NCBI RefSeq assembly: GCF_011742925.1
Contig: NZ_WAEL01000005.1
Location: forward strand, 453,934 to 517,933
Direction of reading: 5' to 3'
Origin: Fibrivirga algicola
GTDB lineage: Bacteria > Bacteroidota > Bacteroidia > Cytophagales > Spirosomataceae
DNA: 64,000 nucleotides
The notes below the pieces were generated by a model that saw only the letters and a list, made by a program, of their open reading frames with translations, did not search any database and was not told where the DNA came from. Below are positions 50,807-59,530 of this stretch, piece after piece; position 1 is the stretch's first letter; the number at the start of each line of letters is the position of its first letter. The position numbers were made by a program, and so were the translations under genes.

Positions 50807-52021
50807 ATGTTTAAAGACCGCCACCTACTGCACATCTACGCCATTATTTTCATCGATGTTGTGGTGGGGTCAATCATCGGTCCGGTGCTTCCTCAGTTTG
50901 TACGGGGGCATGCGCAGCCGCAGTTATGGCTGGCCCTCGGTACGGCGCTGTTTCTGGGGATTCAACTAATCTCGGCCCCTCTGCTGGGCAAACTGTCGGA
51001 TGGGTATGGGCGCAAGCCAATCTTCCGGCTTTCGTCGGTGGGTACGTTTCTGGCCGACTGTATGCTGTTGCCCGTGCGGATGGGCTGGCAACTCGCCAAT
51101 CGGTTCAGCGACGGACTGACCAACGGGCTATACGCTACAGTCCGCTCGGCCATCACTGACATTTCGCCCAAAGAAGCCCTGTTCCGTAACCTCGGCATCG
51201 AGGGGGCCATTATTTCGCTGGGGTTCGTGATTGGCCCGGCAGTAGCGGGGCTGCTCATCACCCTCCTCGACCTGACTGACCCCGTTGAACAAGCCAGGTA
51301 CGTGGTGGCCATGGCCGTTGGGTTGTCGGCCCTGAACGTGCTGCTCAGTTTCCTGCTGCGCGAAACGCACCCCGCGGCGGACCGTGCTAATCCCGGCGGG
51401 GTGTCGCGGGAGGAGCTGAAAACGGAGCTGGTCCGGTCGCTGGCGGTAGGAACCATTTTGTCGCGGCTTCGGCAAAAAGACAAGGAACACCCCGGATTGC
51501 TGAAACTGGTCCTGATGCAGGTCGCCCTGACGGGCGCTATTGGCTACTACAACTATTTTGTTGCCTATGCGAGCCTGGGTGCCCTGCAAATGGACGCCAA
51601 GGCGATCTCCTACTTTTTCATGTATTTCGGCGGGCTGAGCGTGGCGATCAGTTACGGTTTCTACGGCTTTCTGGCCGACCGGATCAACCAGCAGCGGGCC
51701 ATTTTCTGGTTCGCGCTGATTGGCGTTCCCGTGCTGGCCTCCTATGGGCTGGTAGGCACGTCGCGGGTATGGCTGTACGTCATCATCACCATCGACTGCT
51801 TCACATACTCGCTTATTCAGGGTCTGATTGAGGGGTTAATGGCCCAGAAAACCACGGATACTGACCGGGGCGAAGTATTCGGACTAAATCAGGCCATGCA
51901 GGGGCTGGCCAGTTTTGGCACCACCCTGATTTTCGGACTGCTCTCCATCATCGATTTGCGATTGCCTTTCGCCTGGTTTGGGCTGTGTCTGGCGCTGGTT
52001 GCTTGGCTGGCCCGGAAGTAG
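50807..52021 (+). CDS. MFS transporter, TCR/Tet-like (second of a tandem pair)
   Basis: A 404-residue transporter 126 bp after the first. Both begin MFK, and matching stretches line up throughout: GKLSDGYGRKPI for the A motif, SDGLTNGLYATVRSAITDIS, a loop opening RETHPAADRAN and closing with a run of charges, then GYYNYFVAYASLGALQMDA against GYYNYFIAYLIVGDLGLTP in the first protein. They are evidently tandem paralogs from an old duplication. Function may be exporting distinct substrates or forming a pair; unknown. Confidence 0.88.
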   Translation: MFKDRHLLHIYAIIFIDVVVGSIIGPVLPQFVRGHAQPQLWLALGTALFLGIQLISAPLLGKLSDGYGRKPIFRLSSVGTFLADCMLLPVRMGWQLANRFSDGLTNGLYATVRSAITDISPKEALFRNLGIEGAIISLGFVIGPAVAGLLITLLDLTDPVEQARYVVAMAVGLSALNVLLSFLLRETHPAADRANPGGVSREELKTELVRSLAVGTILSRLRQKDKEHPGLLKLVLMQVALTGAIGYYNYFVAYASLGALQMDAKAISYFFMYFGGLSVAISYGFYGFLADRINQQRAIFWFALIGVPVLASYGLVGTSRVWLYVIITIDCFTYSLIQGLIEGLMAQKTTDTDRGEVFGLNQAMQGLASFGTTLIFGLLSIIDLRLPFAWFGLCLALVAWLARK

Positions 52022-52029
52022 CTTATACT

Positions 52030-52060
52030 GACAAATAACTCCGTACGGAAATTATTTGTC
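52030..52060 (+). terminator. Hairpin after the second MFS gene
   Basis: A 9-bp perfect stem GACAAATAA (52030-52038) with TTATTTGTC (52052-52060) around a 13-nt loop, 8 bp after the stop codon. No long T run follows, so strength is uncertain. Confidence 0.6.
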
Positions 52061-52208
52061 GGCGGCTCACGGAAATGATCCCTTTTTTGGAGTTACCTAC
52101 TAGGGCACGGTTAGCCGTATGATACACCATGCAGCGCTTGACCGACCCAACATGTATTGAGTGCCGGTTTATGGCACCTCGTTCAGACACTTAATCACAG
52201 ATACTACC

Positions 52209-53252
52209 ATGATTGCAGCGAAAGGCTATGCAGCCCAAAACGCAGAGACGCCCCTGGCTCCTTTTCAGTTTGAGCGGCGCGATTTGAAACCCCACGACGT
52301 TCAGTTCGATATTCAGTATTGCGGGGTATGTCACTCTGATTTGCACCAGATACGGGGTGAGTGGGGCAACTCTATTTTCCCGATGGTACCGGGTCACGAG
52401 ATTGTAGGCCGCGTAACGGCAGTAGGCGATCAGGTAACTAAATTTAAAGCGGGTGATCTGGCAGCAGTTGGTTGCTTTGTTGACTCATGTCGGCACTGTG
52501 AAAATTGCGAAGAAGGCTTGGAGCAGTACTGCTTGAACGGGAACACACAGACCTATAACGGACTTGAGCAGGACAAGAAAACGCCAACGTATGGCGGTTA
52601 TTCGAACGTGATGGTTGCTCATCAGGATTTTGTGCTGAAAATTAGTGAGTCGCTCGACCTGCCTGCTGTAGCCCCGCTACTTTGCGCTGGTATTACAACC
52701 TATTCGCCATTGCGCCACTGGAAAGTGGGTAAGGGACACAAAGTAGCTGTGTTAGGTTTGGGTGGTCTCGGCCATATGGCCGTTAAGTTTGCCGTGGCGT
52801 TTGGTGCTGAAGTAACCTTGCTGAGCACGTCGCCATCGAAAGAAGAGGATGCACATCGGTTAGGTGCTCACAAGTTTGTCTTGACCAGCGATGCTGAACA
52901 AGTAAAAGCCGTACAGAACTCATTTGATTTCATTATTGATACGGTTTCGGCTCCGCATGACTACAATATGTATCTGGGATTGCTGAAAACTAATGGCGTT
53001 CAGATCTGCGTTGGCGCACCGCCCAAACCCGCCGAAATAGCCGTATTTGGCTTGCTCGGTGGCCGTAAAAGCATCGTTGGGTCAAACACAGGCGGCATGC
53101 CGGAAACTCAGGAAATGCTTGACTTTTGCGCTGAGCACAACATTGTTTCTGATGTAGAAGTGATTCCGATGGATTACATCCAAACGGCTTATGAGCGGAT
53201 GCTCAAAGGCGATGTACGCTACCGGTTTGTAATCGACATGGCTACGTTGTAA
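52209..53252 (+). CDS. Zinc-dependent NAD(P) alcohol dehydrogenase, cinnamyl-type (YahK-like)
   Basis: The ATG at 52209 (MIAAKGYAAQNAETPLAPF) gives 347 residues of the medium-chain dehydrogenase family. The catalytic zinc ligands are Cys in QYCGVCHSDLHQ and His-Glu in VPGHEIVGRV; the structural zinc cysteines are CFVDSCRHCENCEEGLEQYC (a 20-residue lobe). The nucleotide loop is VAVLGLGGLGHMAVKFAVAFG, with a Ser-rich end of strand 2 (TLLSTSPSKEEDA) that favours NADPH. It resembles broad-range aldehyde reductases. It stands alone, separated from the MFS pair. Confidence 0.93.
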   Translation: MIAAKGYAAQNAETPLAPFQFERRDLKPHDVQFDIQYCGVCHSDLHQIRGEWGNSIFPMVPGHEIVGRVTAVGDQVTKFKAGDLAAVGCFVDSCRHCENCEEGLEQYCLNGNTQTYNGLEQDKKTPTYGGYSNVMVAHQDFVLKISESLDLPAVAPLLCAGITTYSPLRHWKVGKGHKVAVLGLGGLGHMAVKFAVAFGAEVTLLSTSPSKEEDAHRLGAHKFVLTSDAEQVKAVQNSFDFIIDTVSAPHDYNMYLGLLKTNGVQICVGAPPKPAEIAVFGLLGGRKSIVGSNTGGMPETQEMLDFCAEHNIVSDVEVIPMDYIQTAYERMLKGDVRYRFVIDMATL

Positions 53253-53265
53253 TTGTTGCTGATAT

Positions 53266-53305
53266 ACGGAACGTAGAGACCGGGCCGCCGGTCTCTACGT
53301 TCCGT
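53266..53305. repeat. Perfect 18-bp inverted repeat after the alcohol dehydrogenase gene
   Basis: ACGGAACGTAGAGACCGG (53266-53283) pairs exactly with 53288-53305, loop GCCG. It starts 13 bp after the dehydrogenase stop and 42 bp before the next gene. A very stable, GC-rich short-loop stem without a T run. Confidence 0.78.
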
Positions 53306-53347
53306 GCCCAAAATGTAGGCCAAACCGCAACGCTAGTATACCCCCGC

Positions 53348-54376
53348 ATGAAACACACGTACCTGCTGCTTATTCTATGGTTGGCCGCCTGCGCACCGCG
53401 CTATAAAGGACCGATAACTGACCATTTCAACGGAAAAAAATTCGCCAATACAGGGCCAGCCGTTGAGCGAAAAGGTGGTTTGCTGAAATGGCTGTTCAAC
53501 CGTGACAAAGGCGTTTGGCTCGCTACGCCCGATGCATTGCCCGGTCCCAAGCCACAGACCCGCGTATTTGGCGACAGTTTGGTCGTAACCTTCGTCGGGC
53601 ATTCCAGCTTTTTGCTTCAGGTCGACGGGTTGAATATTCTGACTGACCCTGTTTGGTCTGATGAGATTGGCCCAACCAGGTGGCTGGGCATCAAACGCCG
53701 TCGGCCACCGGGGTTACGTTACGAAGACCTGCCGCCAATCGACGCCGTATTGCTGAGCCATTGCCACTACGATCACCTCGATCTGGGTACGTTACAACGT
53801 CTGGCGAAGGACTTCAACCCGCCCATGGTTACGCCCTTGGGCGTGTCGTATTTACCAAAGAAAGTAGGCGGAAACGCTACTCGTGAGCTGGACTGGAATG
53901 ATAAGCTGGTTGTATCGGACAAACTCACGATTACCTGCACCGAGGCCCGGCATTTCAGCAACCGGGGCATGGGTGACCGAAACCGTACGCTATGGGCGGG
54001 TTACCTGTTGCACACCCGGTTTGGTACCATCTATTTCGCTGGCGATACCGGCTACGGTGACCTCTTCCCGAAGATTGCCCGGCAGGCTGAGGCGAGTGAG
54101 ACTGGGTCTATCAAATTCGCCATGCTGCCCATTGGTTCATACCGACCAACGTGGTTTATGGCCCCGGTACATATGTCGCCGATCGAAGCGGTACAGGCGT
54201 TTAACGACCTGGGGCAGCCACAAAGCGTTGGCATTCATTTTGGTACTTTCCAGCAGGGCGACGACGGCCTTTTCGAGCCGCGTGATGACCTGACGAAGGA
54301 GCTACTGAAACAAAAAATTCCCCTCCAGCGGTTTGTTGTACCTGTGGAGGGGAAAGCAATGGTGTTTAAGCGATAG
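53348..54376 (+). CDS. MBL-fold lipoprotein, NAPE-PLD/UlaG-like metallo-hydrolase
   Basis: A 342-residue protein with the lipoprotein signal LLLILWLAACAP, so it is probably membrane-anchored. The metallo-beta-lactamase fold is seen as VTFVGHSSFLLQVDGLNILTDPVWSD, the zinc motif His138-x-His140-x-Asp142-His143 (LLSHCHYDHLD), the later metal ligands ARHFSNRGM and YFAGDTGYG with Asp, and the final VGIHFGTFQ with its His. The order matches N-acyl-phosphatidylethanolamine phospholipase D relatives, common in Bacteroidota as lipoproteins. The substrate, possibly a lipid, is inferred only. It converges on ThuA. Confidence 0.88.
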   Translation: MKHTYLLLILWLAACAPRYKGPITDHFNGKKFANTGPAVERKGGLLKWLFNRDKGVWLATPDALPGPKPQTRVFGDSLVVTFVGHSSFLLQVDGLNILTDPVWSDEIGPTRWLGIKRRRPPGLRYEDLPPIDAVLLSHCHYDHLDLGTLQRLAKDFNPPMVTPLGVSYLPKKVGGNATRELDWNDKLVVSDKLTITCTEARHFSNRGMGDRNRTLWAGYLLHTRFGTIYFAGDTGYGDLFPKIARQAEASETGSIKFAMLPIGSYRPTWFMAPVHMSPIEAVQAFNDLGQPQSVGIHFGTFQQGDDGLFEPRDDLTKELLKQKIPLQRFVVPVEGKAMVFKR

Positions 54377-54442
54377 ATTGGTCATTGAGCGGTTGGCCTG
54401 TAACTAATTACCCTACTGGCCAATCCACCAATCACTCGAACT

Positions 54443-55153
54443 TTACTTCGCTTTGCCCATGGCCCAACGGATACCGCCCAGCAGATGGCCTACAAATAGC
54501 GGATCGACGTATGACGCGTCGGTGTGGCCCATGCCTGTGTAGAATGACCGGCCACCATCGAACTTGCGATACCAGGCAATTGGGTGGTTATCACCGTTGG
54601 CACCGCCGGTGTACGTTTTTTCGTCGAGCTTGGCCAGTACGGTTGGTCCGTCAACGATCTTCTTGTAGCTGTACCATTCGTCGAACCGTTTCCAGCGGTC
54701 GGGGAGCCCTTTTGTCGATGGATGGTTCTTGTCGATTACCGCTACTTCGGCATCCTGCTGCTTAGGATGGCTCAGGAAGTAAGCACCACACAGTTGGTTA
54801 TACCAGGGCCAGTTATATTCGGTGTCGGCGGCGGCGTGAATACCAACGTATCCACCCCCTTTCTGAATGTATTTCTCGAATGCCTGTTGCTGAAGCGTGT
54901 CGAGTACATCGCCGGTAGTGCTTAGAAAGATAACCGTCTTGTATTTTTTGAGGTTGTCGTAGGTGAAGGCATTGGCGTCTTCCGTGGTATCGACCCGGAA
55001 TTTGTTCTCCTGCCCCATCTTCATCAGTGCCACCTTTCCGGCTCCGATCGACGCGTGGCGGTACCCTTTGGTACGCGAGAATACCAATACCGCATCCTGG
55101 GCGTAGGTGGTATAGGTGAGGCTGACAAGGAGCGCGAGTGCGAAAAATTTCAT
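54443..55153 (-). CDS. Secreted ThuA domain protein
   Basis: A 236-residue protein with signal peptide MKFFALALLVSLTYTTYAQ. The ThuA fold, a glutamine amidotransferase-like (class I GATase-like) Rossmann fold, is seen in VLVFSRTKGYRHASIGAGK, the typical KYKTVIFLSTTGDVLD, and GGGYVGIHAAADTEYNWPWY, plus DEWYSYK and YTGMGHTDASYVDPLF. ThuA proteins are linked to trehalose or other sugar breakdown, or found with glycan-associated gene sets in this phylum; the reaction is not settled. It is transcribed alone, divergent from NUDIX. Confidence 0.88.
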   Translation of the reverse strand: MKFFALALLVSLTYTTYAQDAVLVFSRTKGYRHASIGAGKVALMKMGQENKFRVDTTEDANAFTYDNLKKYKTVIFLSTTGDVLDTLQQQAFEKYIQKGGGYVGIHAAADTEYNWPWYNQLCGAYFLSHPKQQDAEVAVIDKNHPSTKGLPDRWKRFDEWYSYKKIVDGPTVLAKLDEKTYTGGANGDNHPIAWYRKFDGGRSFYTGMGHTDASYVDPLFVGHLLGGIRWAMGKAK

Positions 55154-55271
55154 GATGAAATCAGTGTTTATTTCTCCGTAAAGGCGGGGAATTGATTAAT
55201 TTAATGGTTCCGCGCCGAATCACCGACCAATATCTTATTGGCGCAGCGTACCCAACATCAACTTAAGTTAA

Positions 55272-55712
55272 ATGACCGTTCGCCCCGCAGTTGTTCTCCT
55301 TCGAAATGATGCCGTGTTACTGATGCAATACCGCTACGGCGATACCGACGTATTTGCGTTGCCCGGTGGTAATCCTGACCCCGGCGAAGACCTTGAAGCC
55401 ACACTCGAACGCGAATTGATGGAAGAGTTAGGCGTAGAGATTCAGGTATTCAATATGCTGTTTTGCGGGGTGGTCACGCGCCCCAACCAGAAAGAAGACG
55501 TGCTGCATTGCGTCTTCGTGGGCGAAATCTTCGGGGGAGAGCCCGTGCTCAACCCTGCCCATACCAGCGCCTGTAGTGTGATCTGGAAACCCGTTGATGA
55601 ACTCACGGATCTGGCCATGTACCCCAGCGTAGCAACGGCTATTCAGGAACACCACACCGCTATGCTCCCAACAACGTACCTGGGCTACATTGAACAGCCG
55701 TTTTACGGGTAA
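55272..55712 (+). CDS. NUDIX hydrolase
   Basis: A 146-residue NUDIX fold. The Nudix box GGNPDPGEDLEATLERELMEELGV (named in halves GGNPDPGEDLEA and RELMEELGV) has the full G-x5-E-x7-R-E-x2-E-E-x-G pattern that binds the metal and pyrophosphate. It hydrolyses nucleoside diphosphates linked to another moiety; the substrate could be an oxidised nucleotide, a sugar nucleotide or ADP-ribose. The start ATG at 55272 leads into MTVRPAVVLLRNDAVLLMQ, typical of the fold. Confidence 0.92.
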   Translation: MTVRPAVVLLRNDAVLLMQYRYGDTDVFALPGGNPDPGEDLEATLERELMEELGVEIQVFNMLFCGVVTRPNQKEDVLHCVFVGEIFGGEPVLNPAHTSACSVIWKPVDELTDLAMYPSVATAIQEHHTAMLPTTYLGYIEQPFYG

Positions 55713-55797
55713 GGCTTTTTAGCAGAATCAAGCTGTACAAGCGTGTGTTTTGAGTAATAGACAAGGCTAGTCTGTTCCTGTTGCCCCTGTCGAGCGT

Positions 55798-57177
55798 TCA
55801 TTTTTGTGCTGTCAAGCTCCCGCCCAGCATACCGGCTGTGCTGGCGATAAGGCCCCAGAGCATGGGTGGAAAAGACGTTTCCAGCCAAAGGCAAAGCAGC
55901 CAGACGCCGAATCCCAAAACGATCGACCACAGGCAGCCCTGGTTGGTCGCGCGTTTCCAGTAGATACCAGCGGTGAGTGGTACAAAGAGCGACACCAGAC
56001 TAAACGCCGATGATTCGCCGACCAGATCGAAAATACTGGTGCTACGCTGTAGGGTCATACCCACGCAGATGACCGAGATCACCACGATGGCCCACCGTAT
56101 GGCTTTTAAGAGCTGCTTGTCGGTAAGGTTGGGTCGGAAAAATTTCAGGATGTTCTCGCCAAAAACGGTGGCCGGAGCCAGAATCGCGCCGCTCGATACG
56201 CTTAGAATTGCAGAGGTCAGCGCCCCGAAAAACAGGATTTGCAGGGGTAGGCTACCGTGCCGCATCACCATATTCGGAATGATCAGTTGCCGGCTTTGCT
56301 CGTCAACCCCCGCCAGATCAGGGTGAAGCAGACGGGCCGCCAACGCAATGAATAGGGGCAGAGCTGCTACGGTCAGGTACAGCCCCGATGCCAGATACGA
56401 GGCCTGCACCGACACCCGCGCCGATTTAGCCGACATGACTCGCTGGAAAATATCCTGCTGCGGAATACTGCCCAGCCCAATCGTCATCCAGGCGGCCAGG
56501 TACGTTGCCCAGCCGCTCAGGCTGGCCGGGGGCAGAAACTGGAAGAAGTTGTCGGGCATTTTGGCCGCTACTCCCGAAACGCCGCCGACCTGCGGATACA
56601 ACACAACTGCCAGCACCAGCAGGGCAAGGATAATGATGAGGTTGTGCAAAAAGTCGGTAATTGAGATCGACCACATGCCTCCCAGCAAGGTGTAGATCAT
56701 TACGATGGTGGCACTGGCAATGATTCCCCATGCCATCGGAATGCCCATCACCACATTCAGCACAATACCAATGGCGATGTACTGCGCGGCGATCCAGCTG
56801 AAGTAGGAGGGAATCATGATCACTGCGCTGACCAGTTCGGCCGAGCGGCCGTAGCGAATGCGGAAATAGTCGGAAAACGTGGTGATGTTCTGCTCGTATA
56901 GCGGGCGGGCAAAAAATGCACCGACCAGAAACAGGCAGAGCGCCGAGCCAAATGGTTCTTCGATAATACTCAGCACACCTCCCTCTACAAACTTAGCGGG
57001 GGCACCCATGATACTTTCTGACCCAAACCAGGTGGCAAACGTAACCGATGTGGCCAGGGCCAGCGATAACCCACGACCCGCCAGCACAAAATCCTGCGAT
57101 GTAGTCACCCGTCTGGCTGCCCACGCGCCAATGGCAATGTTCGATAGCAGGTAGAGCGTGACGCAGGTGATGAGCAT
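55798..57177 (-). CDS. Sodium:solute symporter family protein
   Basis: A 459-residue transporter with about 12-13 TM helices of the SSS family (SLC5/LeuT fold). Sodium-site and core stretches are FATWFGSESIMGAPAKFVE (TM2), ISITDFLHNLIIIL, TIGLGSIPQQDIFQRVMSAKSARVS and ALTSAILSVSSGAILAPATV (TM8), with conserved Ser/Thr in the last two. The substrate could be a sugar, an amino acid or a small organic acid. It overlaps no neighbour; the ChaN-like gene ends 5 bp upstream, so they are probably one operon. Confidence 0.92.
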   Translation of the reverse strand: MLITCVTLYLLSNIAIGAWAARRVTTSQDFVLAGRGLSLALATSVTFATWFGSESIMGAPAKFVEGGVLSIIEEPFGSALCLFLVGAFFARPLYEQNITTFSDYFRIRYGRSAELVSAVIMIPSYFSWIAAQYIAIGIVLNVVMGIPMAWGIIASATIVMIYTLLGGMWSISITDFLHNLIIILALLVLAVVLYPQVGGVSGVAAKMPDNFFQFLPPASLSGWATYLAAWMTIGLGSIPQQDIFQRVMSAKSARVSVQASYLASGLYLTVAALPLFIALAARLLHPDLAGVDEQSRQLIIPNMVMRHGSLPLQILFFGALTSAILSVSSGAILAPATVFGENILKFFRPNLTDKQLLKAIRWAIVVISVICVGMTLQRSTSIFDLVGESSAFSLVSLFVPLTAGIYWKRATNQGCLWSIVLGFGVWLLCLWLETSFPPMLWGLIASTAGMLGGSLTAQK

Positions 57178-57182
57178 GCGGC

Positions 57183-58079
57183 TTAATATGTCTTGGTCAT
57201 GTCGCCGGGAATAGCCAGTATGTACGTAGCCAGGCCTTTCCAGTCGGCCTGTGGCTTCGACACATCCTCGCCCTCAACCGAAGAAATAGTCACGATTTTC
57301 AGATTCGGTTGTTGCTGGCGAAGGTACCAGACAATGCCTTCGAAGTTTTTAGAGTGGTAATCGCCGTTGAGGTGCAATACCGTCCGTCCGGGCTTAGCGC
57401 CGCCGAATTGGCCATATTCCAGAATGAACCGGGCCATTGTGGCGTCTTTTAGGGCCTGTGCCCGGGCGAAGTTTTCGGCTTGTGGGCTGTTGCTCGACGT
57501 TGACCCGCCATGACTACCCATCATCTCGAGCATGCCTTTGTAGCCGGGCAGGGTCAGATCGACGGTGAGGGGAAGTTTGACCATGTACTGTTTCCCGGTG
57601 GCCGATACCGTGTCGAGGGCGGCCAGGCCCTGACGAGACACCAGACTGGCGTAGCGTCTGGGTACGTTGGTCGCGGCAAACGTCAGTTTCTTGTCCCGCG
57701 CCAGGTCAACGACCGGGCGGTAATCAGTATCGTAATTGGGCCATAAGCGGGATTCTTTGGCGAACTCCTTATCAGACGTCTGCCCGCTAACGTACCTAGT
57801 CAAGGCCTGCTGATTGTCGGCCTCGAACATTTCGGCGCCCAGTACCAGATTCGTGCCCCGTTGAGCGGCCAAATCTTTGGTCAGTTGTAGCTCGAACCAA
57901 TGGCAGATGGGATTGTTGTGTAACTCGCCGAACAGCACCACGTCGGCTGCGGCGGCATCCTTCAGCAGCTTTTCGTAGGAAGAACTCTTACCTGCCTGCG
58001 TGTAGAACTGGTACGCAGGTTTATCGCTGCGAAAGGCAGAGAGCGTCAGGACGGTGGCAATAATGGCTAGAGATCTCAT
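57183..58079 (-). CDS. ChaN family haem-binding-like protein
   Basis: Starting at 58079 (MRSLAIIATVLTLSAFRSD), this 298-residue protein has a signal peptide. There is no clear lipobox, unlike the typical ChaN lipoprotein. The ChaN/DUF399 core is ADVVLFGELHNNPICHWFELQL, NLVLGAEMFEADNQQALTRY, WPNYDTDYRPVVDLARDKK, and VLHLNGDYHSKNFEGIVWY. These contain the haem-coordinating and catalytic-like residues (Glu, His, Asp) of the family, related to erythromycin esterase/EreA-like folds. ChaN is linked to iron and haem use in other bacteria. It sits 5 bp before the symporter gene, so a linked function is possible. Confidence 0.88.
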   Translation of the reverse strand: MRSLAIIATVLTLSAFRSDKPAYQFYTQAGKSSSYEKLLKDAAAADVVLFGELHNNPICHWFELQLTKDLAAQRGTNLVLGAEMFEADNQQALTRYVSGQTSDKEFAKESRLWPNYDTDYRPVVDLARDKKLTFAATNVPRRYASLVSRQGLAALDTVSATGKQYMVKLPLTVDLTLPGYKGMLEMMGSHGGSTSSNSPQAENFARAQALKDATMARFILEYGQFGGAKPGRTVLHLNGDYHSKNFEGIVWYLRQQQPNLKIVTISSVEGEDVSKPQADWKGLATYILAIPGDMTKTY

Positions 58080-58122
58080 GCTGACGAAGATACGGGAAAG
58101 GGAGTAAAGGAGTGAAAGGAGA

Positions 58123-58198
58123 AGGGAGTAAAGGAGGAAGGGTTGCTTTCGCCTGAGCAATTACGCCAGTGAAAGCAACCCTTCCTCCTTTACTCCCT
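58123..58198. repeat. Perfect 28-bp inverted repeat with a partly duplicated arm, after ilvE
   Basis: The arms 58123-58150 and 58171-58198 are exact reverse complements with a 20-nt loop. A second copy of the outer arm part, GGGAGTAAAGGAG, occurs at 58100-58112 next to it, so a third strand could compete in pairing. It lies after ilvE on the minus strand and about 40 bp upstream of the ChaN start. Confidence 0.85.
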
Positions 58199-58206
58199 CG
58201 CTCTTT

Positions 58207-59277
58207 TTAAATCTTATACGTCCAGCCGAAGGTATCTTCGATCTTACCCGTGCGGAGGTCGCTCATGTACTCTTTCACGCGTGCTGCGAATGAATCGGTG
58301 GCAGCGCGTTCTGGGAGCATGTAGTCTTTGCCCTCGTAGCCAATGGCCTGGAAGGGAGATACCACCACGGCGGTGCCTGCACCGAATGCCTCGGTCAGTG
58401 AGCCATTTTCGATGCCATCGATTACTTCGCGGATTGAGACTTTGCGTTCTTCGACGGTCGTACCCCAGCTTTGCGCAATCTCCACGATGCTCCGGCGGGT
58501 TACGCCGTTCAGGATAGAGTCAGACAGAGCAGGTGTTACCAGCTTGCCGTCGATCACGAACATAACGTTCATTGTCCCCGACTCTTCGATATACTGATGC
58601 TCGGTGGCGTCAGTCCAGATCAGCTGGTCGTAGCCGGCCTGCTGGGCTTGTACGGTTGGGTACAGCGAACCGGCGTAGTTACCCGCGCATTTGGCCGAAC
58701 CAACCCCACCCGGTGCCGAGCGGATGTATTCCATCTCGACTTTAACCTTCAGCGGTTTCGAATAGTAAACGCCTACCGGGCAGGTGAAAATGCAGAACCG
58801 GTACGTCTTCGACGCGGCTACACCCAGGTACACGTCGGTAGCGAACATGTACGGACGGATGTAGAGTGAGCTGCCGGGCTGGCTTGGTACCCAGTCGGCA
58901 TCGGTACGTAGCAGAGCTTCCAGACCACCCATGAACACGTCTTCCGGAATGGTAGCCATGCACATCCGCTTGGCCGATTCATTCATCCGCGCCCAGTTGT
59001 CGAGTGGACGGAACATCAGCACCTCGCCCGCTTCGTTCTTGTAGGCTTTCATGCCCTCAAAAATCGACTGACCGTAGTGCAGTGAGGAGAGCGCCGGATT
59101 GAACGAAAAATCGCCAAAAGGTACAACCCGCAGGTCGGTCCACTGACCGTCGGCGTAGTCGGCCACAAACATGTGATCGGCAAAGTGCTTACCGAAGGGC
59201 AGATTATTGAAGTCAACTTCCTGGATGCGGCTCTGCGATGCCTTCTGCATCTCGATTTGAAGCAAGTCAGTGGTCAT
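58207..59277 (-). CDS. ilvE: Branched-chain amino acid aminotransferase
   Basis: A 356-residue PLP enzyme of fold type IV that transaminates valine, leucine and isoleucine. Start ATG at 59277 (MTTDLLQIEMQKASQSRIQE) fits the family. Signatures are SSLHYGQSIFEGMKAYKN, the Schiff-base Lys196 in GGVGSAKCAGNYAGSL, EESGTMNVMFVIDGKL and TRRSIVEIAQSWG. An open frame further upstream (to 59436) crosses a long hairpin and is not coding. A Bacteroidota -7 box 138 bp upstream puts the hairpin in the 5' leader. Confidence 0.95.
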   Translation of the reverse strand: MTTDLLQIEMQKASQSRIQEVDFNNLPFGKHFADHMFVADYADGQWTDLRVVPFGDFSFNPALSSLHYGQSIFEGMKAYKNEAGEVLMFRPLDNWARMNESAKRMCMATIPEDVFMGGLEALLRTDADWVPSQPGSSLYIRPYMFATDVYLGVAASKTYRFCIFTCPVGVYYSKPLKVKVEMEYIRSAPGGVGSAKCAGNYAGSLYPTVQAQQAGYDQLIWTDATEHQYIEESGTMNVMFVIDGKLVTPALSDSILNGVTRRSIVEIAQSWGTTVEERKVSIREVIDGIENGSLTEAFGAGTAVVVSPFQAIGYEGKDYMLPERAATDSFAARVKEYMSDLRTGKIEDTFGWTYKI

Positions 59278-59291
59278 GGTCAATGGAAATA

Positions 59292-59394
59292 AGGTTGACG
59301 TTTGTCGTTCGAAGTTTGAGGTTGCGTTGCAAGTTTTTGAGTTTCGCTGCCTAAGCAGAGCAGCCTCAAACTTCAAACGACAAACGTCAAACCT
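59292..59394 (-). promoter_or_regulatory. Long hairpin in the putative 5' leader of ilvE
   Basis: Arms 59292-59325 and 59360-59394 form a stem of about 33 bp with two G:U-type mismatches and one bulge; the loop is 34 nt. It ends 15 nt before the ilvE ATG. No gene reads into it: ilvE is transcribed away from it and DoxX starts at 59531 on the other strand. So it is a leader hairpin (attenuator or translation control) or a mobile repeat unit, not a terminator for an upstream gene. It repeats the phrase AAGTTTGAGG found in other long hairpins of the window. Confidence 0.7.
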
Positions 59395-59414
59395 ATAATT
59401 AGTTGCTTTGACAA

Positions 59415-59422
59415 CAAATGTA
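59415..59422 (-). promoter_or_regulatory. Putative -7 element of ilvE
   Basis: On the minus strand 59422-59415 reads TACATTTG, an exact TAnnTTTG match. Transcription would start near 59407, giving a 130-nt leader that holds the long hairpin. No TTG -33 element is seen. Confidence 0.5.
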
Positions 59423-59530
59423 AAAAAAATGGGCACTCATTCTCATTAAGTTAGCCGGAAACTAAACAAATTCTGTAAGCAATGGGCTAAAGAAGGCTTA
59501 TCGACGTTCTACCCTAAAGTGTGTTTACGT

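Noticed and set aside
58207..59436. Longer ilvE frame from 59436
   Set aside because: The extra 53 codons run through the long hairpin and give a non-conserved sequence; the family start fits ATG 59277.
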